A stretch of DNA of 64,000 bases from Candidatus Flexifilum affinis. Lineage in GTDB: Bacteria; Chloroflexota; Anaerolineae; Aggregatilineales; Phototrophicaceae. Position numbers and translations under genes: made by a program. This document shows, piece by piece, positions 1 to 10,515 of the stretch. A model generated the notes under the pieces. That model worked only from the letters and a program-made list of their open reading frames with translations. It had not been told where the DNA came from and searched no databases. Location: assembly GCA_016713325.1 (NCBI GenBank), contig JADJPJ010000006.1, forward strand, positions 248,001 through 312,000, given 5' to 3'. Position 1 is the stretch's first letter. Every line of letters starts with the position of its first letter.

Positions 1-133
1 AGGTCACCGTTGCCCCATGATCCGTCCAACGGGCGACGCTTCCTGCGGCGCCAAACTCGATGTCGTCGGGATGCGCAACAATCACAAGAATACGAAGAGG
101 CTTTTCGGCATCGACTTCCAGCTTGATCGGCAT
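1..133 (-). CDS. PIG-L/LmbE family deacetylase, N-terminal fragment
   Basis: Translation from the ATG at 131-133 begins [19 protein letters not shown] and continues into an AHPDD motif followed by IEFGAAGS, the N-terminal zinc-binding signature of PIG-L/LmbE N-acetylglucosaminyl deacetylases. About 44 codons are present and the gene runs off the left edge of the window. It follows the phosphomannomutase gene by 7 bases on the same strand, so the two are probably co-transcribed. The substrate cannot be told from this fragment; family members deacetylate GlcNAc-containing lipids, thiol precursors or antibiotics. Confidence 0.8.
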   Translation of the reverse strand, partial: MPIKLEVDAEKPLRILVIVAHPDDIEFGAAGSVARWTDHGATVT

Positions 134-140
134 TTTGAGC

Positions 141-1520
141 TCAACCTACCTTTTCCACATCGGGAAAGCGCTTCAGGACTTCGAAAAACAGATCACGATA
201 CCGGTTCGCTTCTTTTGGCGTCTCCGCTTCAAAGCGAGACTCAGGACGGGTTCCGTGTTGCTCGCGCGGAGCACCCCCATCCGCGACTGAAGCGAACGCG
301 CAGGCCATCGACGCTGACGATTTCCCCCTGCCCTTCCAGGGCCTCGCGCGCAGCCTCAATCACCTTGGCCTTCTGATCCTCCGGGACAGTGTGGGCGGTA
401 CTCCGGCGTGCTGTGCAACGTCGGGATCTGGGCATTCAGTGAGGACAGTGGAAGCTGCGCCATACCCAGCAGCCGCAGCAGCAGTCCAGCCGCGTAGTAA
501 GCGTCGTCGAACCCATAGTAGTTCTCCGCCAGGAACAAATGTCCGCTCGCCTCGCCACCGATCAGCGCGCCGGTCTCGACCATCTTCGCTTTGACCAGCG
601 AATGGCCGCTCGCCCACATGACCGGTACTCCACCCGCACGCGCCACTTCGTCGAACAGTACCTGACTGGTCAGCACGTCGGCAATTACGGACGCGCCAGG
701 GTTGCGCGTGAGCATATCACGCGCCAGCAGCGTCAGTGCCCGATCGGCGAGACAATCTCACCCTGCTCGTCGACCACGCCGAGACGATCGGCATCGCCAT
801 CAAACGCGATTCCCAGATCGGCACCAACGTCGCGCACTTTTTCCGACAGTGCACGCATATTTTCGGCTTCCTGCGGGTCCGGCTGATGGTTCGGGTAACT
901 TCCATCCAGATCGCAGAAGATCTCGGTGACGCGGTGCCCCCACGCCCGCAGGATGCGCGGACCGAAATAGCCACCTGTACCATTTCCAGCATCGATAACC
1001 ACATGCAGAGGGCGCATACGGAGTCTAGGGACAACATCAACCAGGTAATCGACCAGGGCGGACTCTTTGACCTTGACTTGACCGATATCGCCGTCGAAAT
1101 CCTCCGTCTGGATCAACTGGCGCAGCGCCTGAATCGCGTCACCATAAAGATTGCGCGCGCCAACGCACAGCTTGAAACCGTTCTGATCCGGCGAGAGGTG
1201 GCTGCCGGTGACCATTACGCCACCGGCATTGTCCTCGCGCACCGCGTACCAGTAGACCAGCGGTGTCGAGGCCAGGCCGATACTCAGCACGTCACAGCCG
1301 CTTGCCATCAGGCCTTCAACCAGGGCTTGCTTCAACGACTGCGAAGAGTTGCGATTGTCACGTCCGACGATGACGCGCCGCTTACCCTCTACGCGAAACA
1401 GATAAGTTCCGAACGCCGCCCAATGGCGAAAGCAACCGCGGTATCCAGCGGAGCATTGTCGCCATCTGCGCGTCCACGAATGTCATATTTCTTGAATAAG
1501 TTTGGGTCCAAATCTGCCAT
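141..1520 (-). pseudogene. phosphomannomutase/phosphoglucomutase, five frameshifts
   Basis: The repaired product is a member of the alpha-D-phosphohexomutase family of about 455 residues that interconverts hexose 6-phosphate and 1-phosphate in the cytosol. It starts MADLDPNLFKKYDIRGRADG (ATG at 1518-1520). It keeps the phosphoserine loop (VTGSHLSP), the Mg-binding DGDADR motif, the sugar-binding GGEASGH segment and the C-terminal phosphate-binding RASNTEP motif. These lie in different frames, with breaks near 1418, 746, 397, 270 and 232; each time the family sequence resumes at once in another frame. No substitution of a key residue was seen, so sequencing error is likelier than decay. It lies between a PIG-L deacetylase and a nucleotidyltransferase on the same strand, forming a sugar-nucleotide cluster. 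Confidence 0.85.
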
Positions 1521-1553
1521 TGATACACTCACTGTCTACTTCGGGCTGGTTGT

Positions 1554-2846
1554 CTAGCCCTGGGGATCGATGATGATGACCTGCTGCTTCACAAAAGCAC
1601 GCACACCATCGTTCAAATCCTGGTGCACGTGGGTTCCCGGTCCGACCTGGGCACGTTCGCCCACTTTGACGCCAGGCATCGTCATGACATCCACCGCCAG
1701 AAAAGCGCCCTGCCCGACGATCGCGCCGAGCTTGTCCCGCCCCGTATTCACCTTGTTCCCTTTGACGCAGCTGGGAACAGGCTCGCGGTCGATACGCAGA
1801 TTCGCTGTTGTGCAGCCCGCCGAGAAGTTGACATAAGGGGCGAATACGCTGTCCAGCACGCGACAGGCGTGCATATCACAGTGATCGGCGACATAGCTGC
1901 GCGCAACCTCGGTTGTGAAGCCCACATTGCAGTGATCCAGGACCATGGAATTGCGCACCAGCGAGTTGTTGCCAACGATGGTATGGGCGCCGATGTAGGC
2001 GGGCCCGACCACGGCTGCACCAAGGAAACACCTTAGCGCCTTCGCTGATGTAGACGTTGCCCACCGGGGTCGCCGTCTTGGCGATGAAGGCGTTCTCCGC
2101 CACCACCTGACCGTCGATCTGTCCCAGGAAGTAGTTCATGATGTCGAGCACGTGCCAGGGGAACTTCAGCGCGTTCCAGGGTCCACGATGGGGTACAACC
2201 CGGTACGTCTGCTTCTTCATAAGCACATCCATCGCGCGCTCGTAATGATCATCGGTGGGAGATCTCGCGCATATTCTGCGCGCACCGCCTCGAAGAGATC
2301 GGTCGCGCTGGAATGGATGTGGGCGACGATATTGACGAGATTGCTGGGGCGATTCTCCGCACCAGGCTTCTCGACAATGCCGGTGATGCGTCCGTCGCCA
2401 GTGACGATCAGGTAGCCGCCGGGGAAGTAATCCTCGCGCTCGTAGCCAGCAAGGTATGTCGAGGTCAGGTTGGCAGCGAAGGCGGCCAGAATATCGCGGT
2501 GAAGCTGGTCATCAACCACGTCGTGCACTTGTACCACGTAGATCGGCCGGTCTGCGTCGATGCACCCCGGCCGCTTGCAGCAAAGCGTCGCCCATCCCTT
2601 TTGGATTGGTTTGCACTGCAACTGTCGTGCTGATTTCGCCAATTGAGTGGGCCAGGGCACGAAATATCCTGCTCGCTATCCGGATTGGCGACGATCACCG
2701 CTTCGCGAAGGCCCAAATCGGCAAAACGACGAAGCTGGCGGAAGTAGGGGTTCAGACCCAAACCAGATCAGGGATTTCTCTCGCAGAGGCCACATCCGTG
2801 ACGAGGCGCCGCCAGCGAGGATGATCAGCAGTGGCATTTCCGCCAT
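1554..2846 (-). pseudogene. sugar-1-phosphate nucleotidyltransferase with beta-helix C-terminus, about five frameshifts
   Basis: From the ATG at 2844-2846 (preceded by AAAGGA) the product begins with LAGGASSRMWPL, a variant of the GxGxRxxPLT nucleotide-binding loop of NTP transferases. A KGMGDALLQAAG segment and a GYLIVTGDGRITGIVEKPG segment follow, both typical of glucose-1-phosphate-type nucleotidyltransferases. The C-terminal third (1554-2030) has hexapeptide-like repeats such as GPAYIGAHTIVGNNSLVRNS, expected to fold as a left-handed beta-helix. Frame breaks lie near 2762, 2672, 2550, 2245 and 2030. The role is to activate a sugar 1-phosphate to an NDP-sugar in the cytosol, downstream of the adjacent phosphohexomutase. 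The nucleotide and sugar cannot be assigned from sequence alone. Confidence 0.8.
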
Positions 2847-3063
2847 CTCGATTCGTCCTTTGAAGTGGTGGTTCGAGCGTCATCGTTGACGCCGCATAGG
2901 CTGGGCGTATTTTAGCGCAACGTTGTCGGAGAAACACCCACTGCGATCGCCTCTCAGACTGAGCAAGCGAATGGATTCATTGGACTTATTCGGTTCTATT
3001 TACAGCCTCGCGCGACGGCTAACCTAAGAAAGGTCAACCAAAGCAGTGATTTGTATGGAGTAC

Positions 3064-3992
3064 ATGATGACAATAAACGGCAATCACGTCAACAACGTGC
3101 CTGCGAATGGCGATGCCGAGACTGGAACGGCCACTGTCAAGCGTGGGCTGGCGCAGATGCTGAAGGGCGGCGTGATCATGGATGTGGTCACGCCAGAACA
3201 TGCCAAGATCGCCGAAGACGCGGGTGCATGTGCTGTTATGGCGCTGGAACGTATCCCGGCGGACATCCGCGTCCACGGAGGCGTCGCCCGGATGAGCGAC
3301 CCGGATATGATTGAGGGCATCATGCAGGCAGTCACCATCCCTGTCATGGCCAAATGCCGCATCGGTCACTTTGTTGAAGCGCAGATCTGGGTCGCTCGGC
3401 ATCGACTACATCGACGAGAGTGAAGTGCTGACCCCCGCCGACGAAGAGAATCACGTCAACAAGCATAAGTTCAAGGTGCCGTTTGTGTGCGGCGCCCGAA
3501 ACCTGGGCGAAGCGCTGCGGCGCATCAACGAAGGCGCGGCGATGATCCGCACCAAGGGCGAAGCCGGCACCGGTGATGTGGTGGAAGCCGTTCGCCATGC
3601 CCGTGCTGTGCAGGGTGAAATCCGCCGTTTGACTTCGATGGACGAGGACGAGCTGTATACCTATGCCAAGAACATCCAGGCGCCCTACGATCTGGTCGTC
3701 GAGACCGCGAAGCTGGCCGCCTGCCGGTGGTTAATTTCGCCGCCGGCGTGTGGCCACCCCGGCCGATGCGGCGCTGATGATGCAGCTCGGCGTGGACGGT
3801 GTGTTCGTCGGCAGCGGCATCTTCAAGAGCGGTGACCCGGCCAAGCGCGCCAAGGCTATCGTCGAGGCGGTCACCCACTTCCAGGACGCCAGCGTGCTCG
3901 CCAACGTCAGCCGGGGGTTGGGCGAAGCTATGGTGGGCATCAACGTGAGCACCATGCCCGAAGGCGACAAAATCGCGCAGCGCGGCTGGTAG
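3064..3992 (+). pseudogene. pdxS: pyridoxal 5'-phosphate synthase lyase subunit PdxS, three frameshifts
   Basis: This is the PLP-synthase subunit that condenses ribose 5-phosphate, glyceraldehyde 3-phosphate and ammonia (supplied by PdxT) into PLP. The sequence is very close to the family: [21 protein letters not shown] near the N-terminus, the Schiff-base lysine in MAKCRIGHF, the second lysine and phosphate loop in [10 protein letters not shown], and VGSGIFKS near the C-terminus. Frames break near 3388, 3717 and 3748. The two adjacent ATGs at 3064 and 3067 follow GGAG; 3067 has the better spacing, and a GTG at 3046 is also open. No pdxT glutaminase is adjacent. As one of the most conserved bacterial enzymes, its breakage argues for sequence errors. 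Confidence 0.9.
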
Positions 3993-4118
3993 GCAATCCG
4001 GTTTAGCGGCGCTGTTGTCGCTCACTGATGACAGCGCTGTTAACATCGGCGAAATAGCGATTTGCAGAGAGATGCCGTCAAGATCGAACGTCATCGGCTG
4101 CTGCGCGAACTCGAGGCG

Positions 4119-4364
4119 TTAACCCCATCCGCTGAAGCGCATCCCCCGGCTAATTCGCTTACGCTCAAGCGTCAGCTTGAAGTGATTGGCCGCTGCCCGC
4201 GCCGACCTAGTGACGTTTAGTTCCTGGTCGTAGAAATCGAACTGGATTCCAGACATCCAGTAGATTTCCTTCGGTGCGATCAGCAGTTCAATCCTATTAT
4301 AGGTGACACTGGTCAAGCTCGCGCCTGGCACTTCGGAGGAGGCGTGCGTAATGCTGTCACTCAT
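4119..4364 (-). CDS. hypothetical small protein (81 aa)
   Basis: An open frame of 81 codons lies in the otherwise empty 540-base stretch between pdxS and the GntR regulator. Its middle part is rich in aromatic and hydrophobic residues (RIELLIAPKEIYWMSGIQF) and reads more like a real protein than a shadow, but I recognise no family. There is no clear ribosome-binding site before the ATG at 4362-4364, so it may be the remnant of a longer gene. Nothing is known about its function. Confidence 0.3.
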   Translation of the reverse strand: MSDSITHASSEVPGASLTSVTYNRIELLIAPKEIYWMSGIQFDFYDQELNVTRSARAAANHFKLTLERKRISRGMRFSGWG

Positions 4365-4466
4365 CGCGCCGGAGAGAATCGTTGGTGCTTATCGCGCTGG
4401 GCCGCTCTGCCCTACATCGGACGGCGATCCTGGATGGAATGGCGAGTGGTTCGGTGGACCTAATGC

Positions 4467-4515
4467 TTGACACCTGGAAAAATTGACGCTATTGTTTGGC
4501 ATACCAAATACCACT
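4467..4515 (+). promoter_or_regulatory. promoter and operator of the FCD/GntR regulator gene
   Basis: TTGACA at 4467-4472, a 17-base spacer and TATTGT at 4490-4495 make a plausible sigma-70-type promoter. It is followed at once by TTGGCATACCAAATACCA (4496-4513), an imperfect palindrome of the kind bound by FCD-type GntR regulators. The same TTGGCATACCAnATACCA core recurs at 5285-5302 before the transporter operon, which supports both as regulator sites. The placement just after the -10 predicts autorepression. Confidence 0.65.
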
Positions 4516-4536
4516 TCAAAGTAAAATTCTGACTCG

Positions 4537-5244
4537 ATGGCTGATCCGCAGTCTGTTTCGACTTTCGATGCGCTTGACGACCTGGATATCCAGCAGTTGA
4601 GCAGCGCCACACTCCGCAATCAGGCGGCCGATCTCCTGCGCGATTTCATCATCACCGGCAAGATCCCCAGCGGCAGAAAAATTGTCGAGCGGCGCGTGGC
4701 GGAACTCCTGGGTATCAGTCGCTCACCGGCCCGCGAGGCGCTGATGCAGTTGGAGCTGGAAGGGCTCATCGTCAGTAAGCGGGATGCTCGCTACGTGGTT
4801 GACCTGACTGAGCGAGAGATCATCGAACTCCATCAGGTCCGCCTCATTCTGGAACGACAGGCCGTCGATCTCGCGGCGCGCAACACCAACCCTCGCTATC
4901 AGGCTGCCCAGCTCACCGTCCTACAGGAAATGCAGCAGGCCGTTCGCGAACAAAACCAGCTCGCGTTCGCCAGGGCAGACCTCAACGGTCATGCCCTGAT
5001 CTGGGAACAATCAGAGAATTCCTGGCTGTGCAAAACCCTGCATACCATGAGCGGGCCATACTACCTGTTCATGGCCAACGCCGCCCAACAGTACGACTGG
5101 CAGGTGACCCTGGGGCTGCACACGGAACTGGTGCAGTGTATCAACGCCGGCGACAGCGCCGGCGCCATCGACAGTCTGGAACGCCATCTCTCCAATTCGG
5201 CTGAACGTGCCCTCGGGGTGCTGAAGCACAGACAAACTAAGTAA
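4537..5244 (+). CDS. GntR-family transcriptional regulator, FCD subfamily
   Basis: 235 aa. Residues about 25-90 form a GntR winged helix-turn-helix (RKIVERRVAELLGISRSPA, then EALMQLELEGLIV). Residues about 95-225 form the all-helical FCD ligand domain with its usual Asp/His metal-binding set: Asp and His in ADLNGHALIW, His in GLHTELVQ and His in LERHLSNS. FCD regulators usually sense organic or sugar acids. It sits directly upstream of, and parallel to, the DPP-type transporter and sugar-acid catabolic genes, and near-identical palindromes precede its own gene and the transporter operon. It is therefore the likely local, autoregulated repressor. The ATG has no strong Shine-Dalgarno sequence. 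Confidence 0.92.
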   Translation: MADPQSVSTFDALDDLDIQQLSSATLRNQAADLLRDFIITGKIPSGRKIVERRVAELLGISRSPAREALMQLELEGLIVSKRDARYVVDLTEREIIELHQVRLILERQAVDLAARNTNPRYQAAQLTVLQEMQQAVREQNQLAFARADLNGHALIWEQSENSWLCKTLHTMSGPYYLFMANAAQQYDWQVTLGLHTELVQCINAGDSAGAIDSLERHLSNSAERALGVLKHRQTK

Positions 5245-5272
5245 AGGAGGTCGCAGACTCGGGACAGTCTCT

Positions 5273-5304
5273 CTGACGGAAAGGTTGGCATACCATATAC
5301 CAAA
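5273..5304 (+). promoter_or_regulatory. operator, and possible promoter, of the DPP-type transporter operon
   Basis: TTGGCATACCATATACCAAA (5285-5304) is a near-palindrome (TTGGCATA opposite TATACCAA) and matches the site before the regulator gene at all but one of 18 core positions. A weak promoter fits around it: CTGACG at 5273-5278, 17 bases, TATACC at 5296-5301. The operator would then cover the -10, as expected for repression. The operator is better supported than the promoter. Confidence 0.6.
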
Positions 5305-5399
5305 CCCCATCAGAGGTGAATGAACCGGAATTGTGAAGACAAATTACAGCGTTACCGCAGTACAGAACAATACATCGTTAGCATAAAAGGAGCTTGAGC

Positions 5400-7321
5400 A
5401 TGTTGCGCCAAAAGAGTCTTGCTGGCCTTATCTTTGTCGCTGCGTTCATGCTGTTGATCAGCGTCACGTCTGCTGCGGCACAGGACATGAATTATGGCGA
5501 GTCTCCACTGCTCGCGGAACGGGTCGCGGCGGGAACTCTGCCCGCGGCCGCCGAGCGCCTACCCGCCAACCCGAAAGTCATCCCAACGCTTGACGCGATC
5601 GGCGTTTACGGCGGCACCCTGCGCGTCGGGGACATCGATCAGCGGTTGGACGAGGCGCTGCGCATGCGTCACACCGGGCTGTTTCGCTACAATTTCACCG
5701 CCAGTGAATATCAGGCCGATCTGGCCGAGAGCTGGGAATGGTCGCCCGATTTCCGTACGCTCACCATCCACCTGCGCGAGGGCCTGAAGTGGTCGGACGG
5801 CGATCCGTTTGATACCGAGGATATCGCCTGGCACTGGAACTCCGTTCTCAATCACCCGGATGTCAGCCCGAATGGACCAGGCGGCTTCTGGTTGGTGGGC
5901 GGCAGCGTCGCAACGCTGGAAGTTATCGACAGCACGTCCTTTAGTTACACCTGGGCCGTCCCCTATCCCATCGCGATGGACAGCTTCGGCCGCACGCACT
6001 TTTCTGGGGACAATTCGCTTTACGGTCCCTCTCACTATCTCCAACAGTTCCATGCCGACTTCAATCCTGACGCGCAGAAGCTCGCCGAAGAGGCCGGCTT
6101 TGAGACGTGGGTCGATCTGCTGCTGGCGCGCCGCTGCCAATGCTACAACCCGACCTCGATGCCGCTGGATCGTCCTTACATGGACAGTTTCATCCCGGTC
6201 GAGATCGCCAGCGACCGCATTCTGCTGGAACGCAACCCATACTTCCATCAGGTTGACGAAGCAGGCAACCAACTGCCCTATATTGACTACATGGAAGTGA
6301 ACTACGCCAGCGATCTGGAACTGTACGCGCTCAAGCTGACGGCGGGCGACTATGACTTCGGCGTCCGTTACACGCGCCCGGCCGACCTCCAGCTCTACCG
6401 TCAGAACGAAGCCACCGGTGGATATACGACGCAGATTGCGCAGACGCTTCAAGTCTCTGCCGTCACCGTCTTCTTCAACCAGAATTATCTGGACCCGGCA
6501 TTCAACGAGCTCTTCACCAACTATGATTTCCGCCTGGCGCTGTCGGTGGCCATCAACCGTCCCCAGTTCAACGACATCCTCTATTTCGGCCTGGGCGAAG
6601 CTCACCCGCCGACGCCTCTCAAGACGATGCCATGGTTCAGTGAGGATTGGTATGGCGACTACCAGGATTACGATCCGGAACGGGCCAACACTCTCCTCGA
6701 CGGGATCGGTCTGACCGAGCGCGACTCGAAGGACTGCGTGTGCTTGCTGACGGACGACGTCTTGCCATCATCATGCAGGGGCAGGCGGAGCACATGCGCA
6801 GGTGCCAGCTCATCGCCAATGACTGGCGCGCCGTGGGTGTCGAGCTGATCTGCCAGGAAGTCAACCTGCAGCGGGCCATCGAACTCCAGGTAGCGAATGA
6901 GACGATGGGCACCGTCTGGCATCTGGAACGGGCGACTCTGTTCGGGCGCGGTACGCCGGACAACTTCGCCATCAACGATCCCGCTCGGCACTACTGGGGC
7001 AATCAGTGGGCGAAGTGGATCGCCTCCGGCGGTACCGACGGCATCGAGCCGCCGGATTCGGTCAAGGCGCTCAATGAACTGTGGCTTGCCTTCGGCCAGC
7101 TTCCCAGCGATTCGCCAGAGGCAGCGGAAGTTGGACGCGAATACTTCAGCTACTTCGTCGACAGCCTGCCCTTCATCCCGACGGTCGGCCTGACGCCTCA
7201 GCCGGTCATCTATGCCAACAACCTGGGCAACGTGCCGACCGAAGGCATCTTCTTCGCGTCGGACACCAATTTCTATTCGCCGTTCCACATCGAACGGTGG
7301 TATTTCACCGACGGCGCGTGA
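5400..7321 (+). CDS. ABC transporter substrate-binding protein, family 5 (one frameshift)
   Basis: The repaired product has about 640 residues and is an extracytoplasmic solute-binding protein of the peptide/oligosaccharide (DppA/OppA-like, SBP_bac_5) family. The ATG at 5400 follows AAAGGAG with 7-base spacing. Residues 1-29 are a signal peptide ending AAAQ. The family core follows (LAESWEWSPDFRTLTIHLRE, then GLKWSDGDPFDTEDIAWHW). Near 6735 the frame breaks; the second part continues with RRLAIIMQGQAEHMRRCQLI to the stop at 7321. In Chloroflexota and Thermotogota, members next to glycosidase and dehydratase genes often bind oligosaccharides rather than peptides. A sugar or sugar-acid ligand is my inference here. 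Confidence 0.88.
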
Positions 7322-7351
7322 TCGCTCTCTGAGAACGCGTCCCATGGCAAC

Positions 7352-7383
7352 GAACAGGTGTGCGCCGCGGTGCGCACCTGTTC
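7352..7383 (+). other. stem-loop between SBP and permease genes
   Basis: GAACAGGTG (7352-7360) pairs perfectly with CACCTGTTC (7375-7383), with a GC-rich 14-base interior. It has no following T-run, so it looks less like a full terminator than a partial terminator or 3' stabiliser. Such an element would leave the binding-protein transcript more abundant than the downstream permease genes. Confidence 0.55.
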
Positions 7384-7423
7384 GACCTGCGTGCCTTTGG
7401 TCTGAATATCTGGTGTCCTGGCG

Positions 7424-8659
7424 ATGAGTTTTGGCAAATACCTGCTCAGTCGGTTGATCTACGCGGTCGGCGTGCTGATCGTCATCAGTTTCCTCATCTT
7501 CATGGTCGTGCAGGCGCCGCGCGGCGATGCAGTTGACCAGGTGGTCGCTGCGCGCACGTCTCAAGGCGATATCGTGACCAAGGAAGAGGAGGCGGCGCTG
7601 CGCGCCCAGTTCGGTCTGGACCAGCCGATCTACGTTCAGTACCTCCGCTGGATCGTCAATTTCGTCCAGGGGCAGTTGGGGCGCTCGATCAGCGGCGTGC
7701 CGGTCCTGGATCTAGTCAACGAGCGCATTGGCGCAACGATCCTGCTGTCGACTTTCTCGCTTGCGCTGACCTATGCCATCGCTATCCCGATCGGCATCTA
7801 TACCGCCACCCGCCAGCACACCCTGGGCGACTATTTCTGGACATTCATCGGCTTCGCCGGTCTGGCAGTGCCGAATTTTCTCCTGGCCCTGATTCTGCTG
7901 TTCGTCTTTCACCGGGCCTTCGGATTGAGCATCGGCGGGCTGTTCTCGCCGGGCATGGAACAGCAGCCCTGGAGCATCGAGAAGGTCCTCGACCTGATCA
8001 ACCATCTCTGGATTCCGATCATTGTCATTGTGACCGCCTCAACCGCTGGGACGATCCGCACCATGCGCGCATCGCTGCTCGACGAACTGGGCAAGCCCTA
8101 TGTCGTCACGGCACGGGCCAAAGGCGTGCCCCGGCTCAAACTCCTCTTCAAGTATCCGGTGCGCCTGGCGCTCAATCCGATTGTCATCTCGATTGGCTAC
8201 GTGCTGCCGATGCTGCTTTCGGGCGAAACCATCACGTCGATCGTGCTGAACCTGCCGACCCTCGGGCCCCTGCTGCTGGGCGCGCTGGAAACCCAGGATG
8301 TGCAGCTGGCTGCCAGTGTCCTGATGTTTCAGAGCATGTTGGCAGTCACGGGCGTTCTGCTGGCCGATATTGTCCTTAGCCTCTATGACCCCCGCATTCG
8401 CATGGCACCCCGGAGGCCAGCCTCAGCGAATACGCAGCATCGCAGTGGACGCTCATCGCCCGACGATTCCGACGTCACAAGCTCGCGGTCGGATCGCTCA
8501 TCCTGCTCGGTCTTCTCTACCTGGTGGCCTTCAGCTACGAGTTCTGGACGCCGTACGATCCCCTCACGAAACATGCCGGTTTCGTCAACACCCCGCCAAC
8601 GCCGATCCGGTTTGTGGACAGCGAAGGCAACTTTCGCGGGCCGTTCGTCTATGGCCTGA
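7424..8659 (+). CDS. ABC transporter permease, DppB-like
   Basis: An integral membrane subunit of the DPP-type importer. It has an N-terminal transmembrane helix (residues about 8-28), a 100-residue external loop and five further helices. The permease/ATPase contact segment is LDELGKPYVVTARAKGVP, typical of DppB. Family similarity ends at LYDPRIRM (near 8404). The remaining 80 codons to 8659 are low-complexity R/S/T-rich sequence that overlaps the next permease in another frame, so the natural stop has almost certainly been lost to an indel. The true gene is about 330 codons. It follows the binding protein by about 100 bases. Confidence 0.88.
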   Translation: MSFGKYLLSRLIYAVGVLIVISFLIFMVVQAPRGDAVDQVVAARTSQGDIVTKEEEAALRAQFGLDQPIYVQYLRWIVNFVQGQLGRSISGVPVLDLVNERIGATILLSTFSLALTYAIAIPIGIYTATRQHTLGDYFWTFIGFAGLAVPNFLLALILLFVFHRAFGLSIGGLFSPGMEQQPWSIEKVLDLINHLWIPIIVIVTASTAGTIRTMRASLLDELGKPYVVTARAKGVPRLKLLFKYPVRLALNPIVISIGYVLPMLLSGETITSIVLNLPTLGPLLLGALETQDVQLAASVLMFQSMLAVTGVLLADIVLSLYDPRIRMAPRRPASANTQHRSGRSSPDDSDVTSSRSDRSSCSVFSTWWPSATSSGRRTIPSRNMPVSSTPRQRRSGLWTAKATFAGRSSMA

Positions 8660-9504
8660 AGTACGAACTGAACATGGACACGTTCGAGCGGGTGTTCGTC
8701 GAGGATGTCACGCAGATCTACCCCATCCAATTTTTCGCCAGCGGCGACCGTTACCGGTTCTGGGGGGTGCTCGAAGGCAACCTGCACTTCTTCACCGCCG
8801 GCGAGGGCAAGGTCTTTCTGCTGGGCACGGATGAACTGGGGCAGGATGTATTCTCGCGGATTTTTGCCGCCAGTCGCATCAGCCTGACGGTCGGACTGGT
8901 CGGCGTCTTCATCAGTTTCATTCTGGGAGCAACGCTGGGTGGCATCGCCGGTTACTACGGCGGAATCATGGATGTTGCAATCATGCGGCTGACCGAGGTG
9001 CTGGCAGCCGTTCCACAGATACCGCTGTGGATTGCTCTGGCGACCATCGTCCCGCTTGACTGGCCCAGCACGCGCACGTATTTCGCGATCACCGTGATCC
9101 TGTCGATTCTGTCCTGGACCTCGCTGGCGCGTCAGGTCCGCGGCAAGCTGCTGGAACTGCGCGAGCAGGACTACGTGACCGCCGCCAAGATCGCCGGCGC
9201 AAGTGATCTGCGGGTGATTTTCGACCACCTGCTCCCGGCCTACATCAGCATTCTAATCGTCAACATGACGCTGGCGATTCCGGGCATGATCCTGGGCGAA
9301 ACAGCGCTGAGCTTTCTGGGTCTTGGCATCCGGCCCCCTGCCTTGAGCTGGGGCACGCTGCTGCAAGGGGCGCAAAACATCTCGAACATCGCCCTGCGGC
9401 CCTGGATGCTCACTCCAGCGCTCTTCGTCATCGCGGCCGTCCTACTCTTCAATTTCGTCGGCGACGGGTTGCGCGATGCTGCCGACCCCTACAAGCAGAT
9501 CTGA
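8402..9504 (+). CDS. ABC transporter permease, DppC-like (frameshift near its start)
   Basis: The second membrane subunit. The first in-frame start visible is GTG at 8524, but the same frame upstream (from about 8413) encodes EASLSEYAASQWTLIARRF and a transmembrane helix (KLAVGSLILLGLLYLVAFSY), which belong to the protein. The likely start is ATG at 8402 with one base lost in the ACCCC run at about 8407-8411. A large extracytoplasmic insert (residues about 45-140) precedes the TDELGQDVFSR motif. The later part has the permease motif LREQDYVTAAKIAGASDLRV and ends LRDAADPYKQI, as in dipeptide/oligosaccharide DppC proteins. Confidence 0.85.
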
Positions 9505-9522
9505 CGATGGGGAGGACCAATC

Positions 9523-10515
9523 GTGAGTGACCCTCTGCTCGAAGTCCATGACCTGCATACGCACTTTGCGCTTGAAGATGGCACCCTGAAAGCAGTGAAC
9601 GGCGTTTCTTTCACGATCCGCAAGAATCGAACGCTGGGGATTGTCGGGGAATCCGGCTGCGGCAAAAGCGTGACGTCGCAGGCCATCCTGCAAATCGTGC
9701 CGACGCCTGGCCGGGTGAGTGGTCAGATCCTCTTGCATCGGGAAGACGGGTCGATCACCGATATCGCAAGGCTGGACCCGGAGAGCGAGGCCATGCGCAG
9801 CATTCGCGGGCGCGAGATCAGCATGGTCTTTCAGGAACCGATGACCGCGTTTTCGCCAGTCCACTCGATTGGCAACCAGATCATGGAAGTTCTCTTCGTC
9901 CATGGCCAGACCTCGAAGCAGGTTGTGCGCCAGCAAGCGATCCAGATCCTCACCGACGTGGGCATTCCTGCGCCGGAACGACGCGTGGACGAATTCCCGT
10001 TTCAGCTTTCCGGTGGGATGCGCCAGCGAGCCATGATCGCCATGGCGATGATCATGAAGCCACGCCTGCTGATTGCCGACGAACCCACCACCGCGCTGGA
10101 CGTGACGATCCAGGCACAGATTATCCGGCTGATGAAGCGCCTGCAGCGTGAGACGGGCATGGCGATCATGATCATCACGCATAACCTGGGCGTGGTCGCC
10201 AACATGGCAGATGATGTCGCTGTGATGTACATGGGCCGGATCGTCGAGTACGGAAGCGTCCAGCAGATCTTCAAGCGACCCAAGCATCCGTACACACGCG
10301 CCCTACTCCGTTCCATTCCCAAATTCGGTGGGATGGACGGCGACAAGCTCGCGACAATCCGGGGCAGTGTGCCGATCCCGCTGGATCCGCCGGATAGCTG
10401 CCCGTTTTCCAACCGCTGCGACGAATTCCAGGCGGGTCGGTGCGATGTTCGCATGCCGCCGGCCATCGAGTTAGAACCAGGACATTTCGTGAACTGTGTG
10501 CTCTACGAAACATGA
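9523..10515 (+). CDS. ABC transporter ATP-binding protein, DppD-like
   Basis: 330 aa, starting at GTG 9523 after GGGGAGGA. Walker A is GESGCGKS, the signature is LSGGMRQR, and Walker B is [12 protein letters not shown]. The C-terminal oligopeptide-transporter extension contains CPFSNRC, as in subfamily members that may carry an iron-sulfur cluster. It is one of two non-identical cytoplasmic ATPases that power the importer encoded upstream. Its stop overlaps the next gene's start by 4 bases (ATGA), showing translational coupling. Confidence 0.95.
   Translation: MSDPLLEVHDLHTHFALEDGTLKAVNGVSFTIRKNRTLGIVGESGCGKSVTSQAILQIVPTPGRVSGQILLHREDGSITDIARLDPESEAMRSIRGREISMVFQEPMTAFSPVHSIGNQIMEVLFVHGQTSKQVVRQQAIQILTDVGIPAPERRVDEFPFQLSGGMRQRAMIAMAMIMKPRLLIADEPTTALDVTIQAQIIRLMKRLQRETGMAIMIITHNLGVVANMADDVAVMYMGRIVEYGSVQQIFKRPKHPYTRALLRSIPKFGGMDGDKLATIRGSVPIPLDPPDSCPFSNRCDEFQAGRCDVRMPPAIELEPGHFVNCVLYET

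Noticed and set aside
4009..4037. Possible pdxS terminator (GCGCTGT with ACAGCGC)
   Set aside because: Only seven pairs with a long loop and no T-run; chance pairing is likely in GC-rich DNA.
5559..6605. 348-codon open frame on the minus strand
   Set aside because: Antisense shadow of the family-5 binding protein; no start context and no family features.
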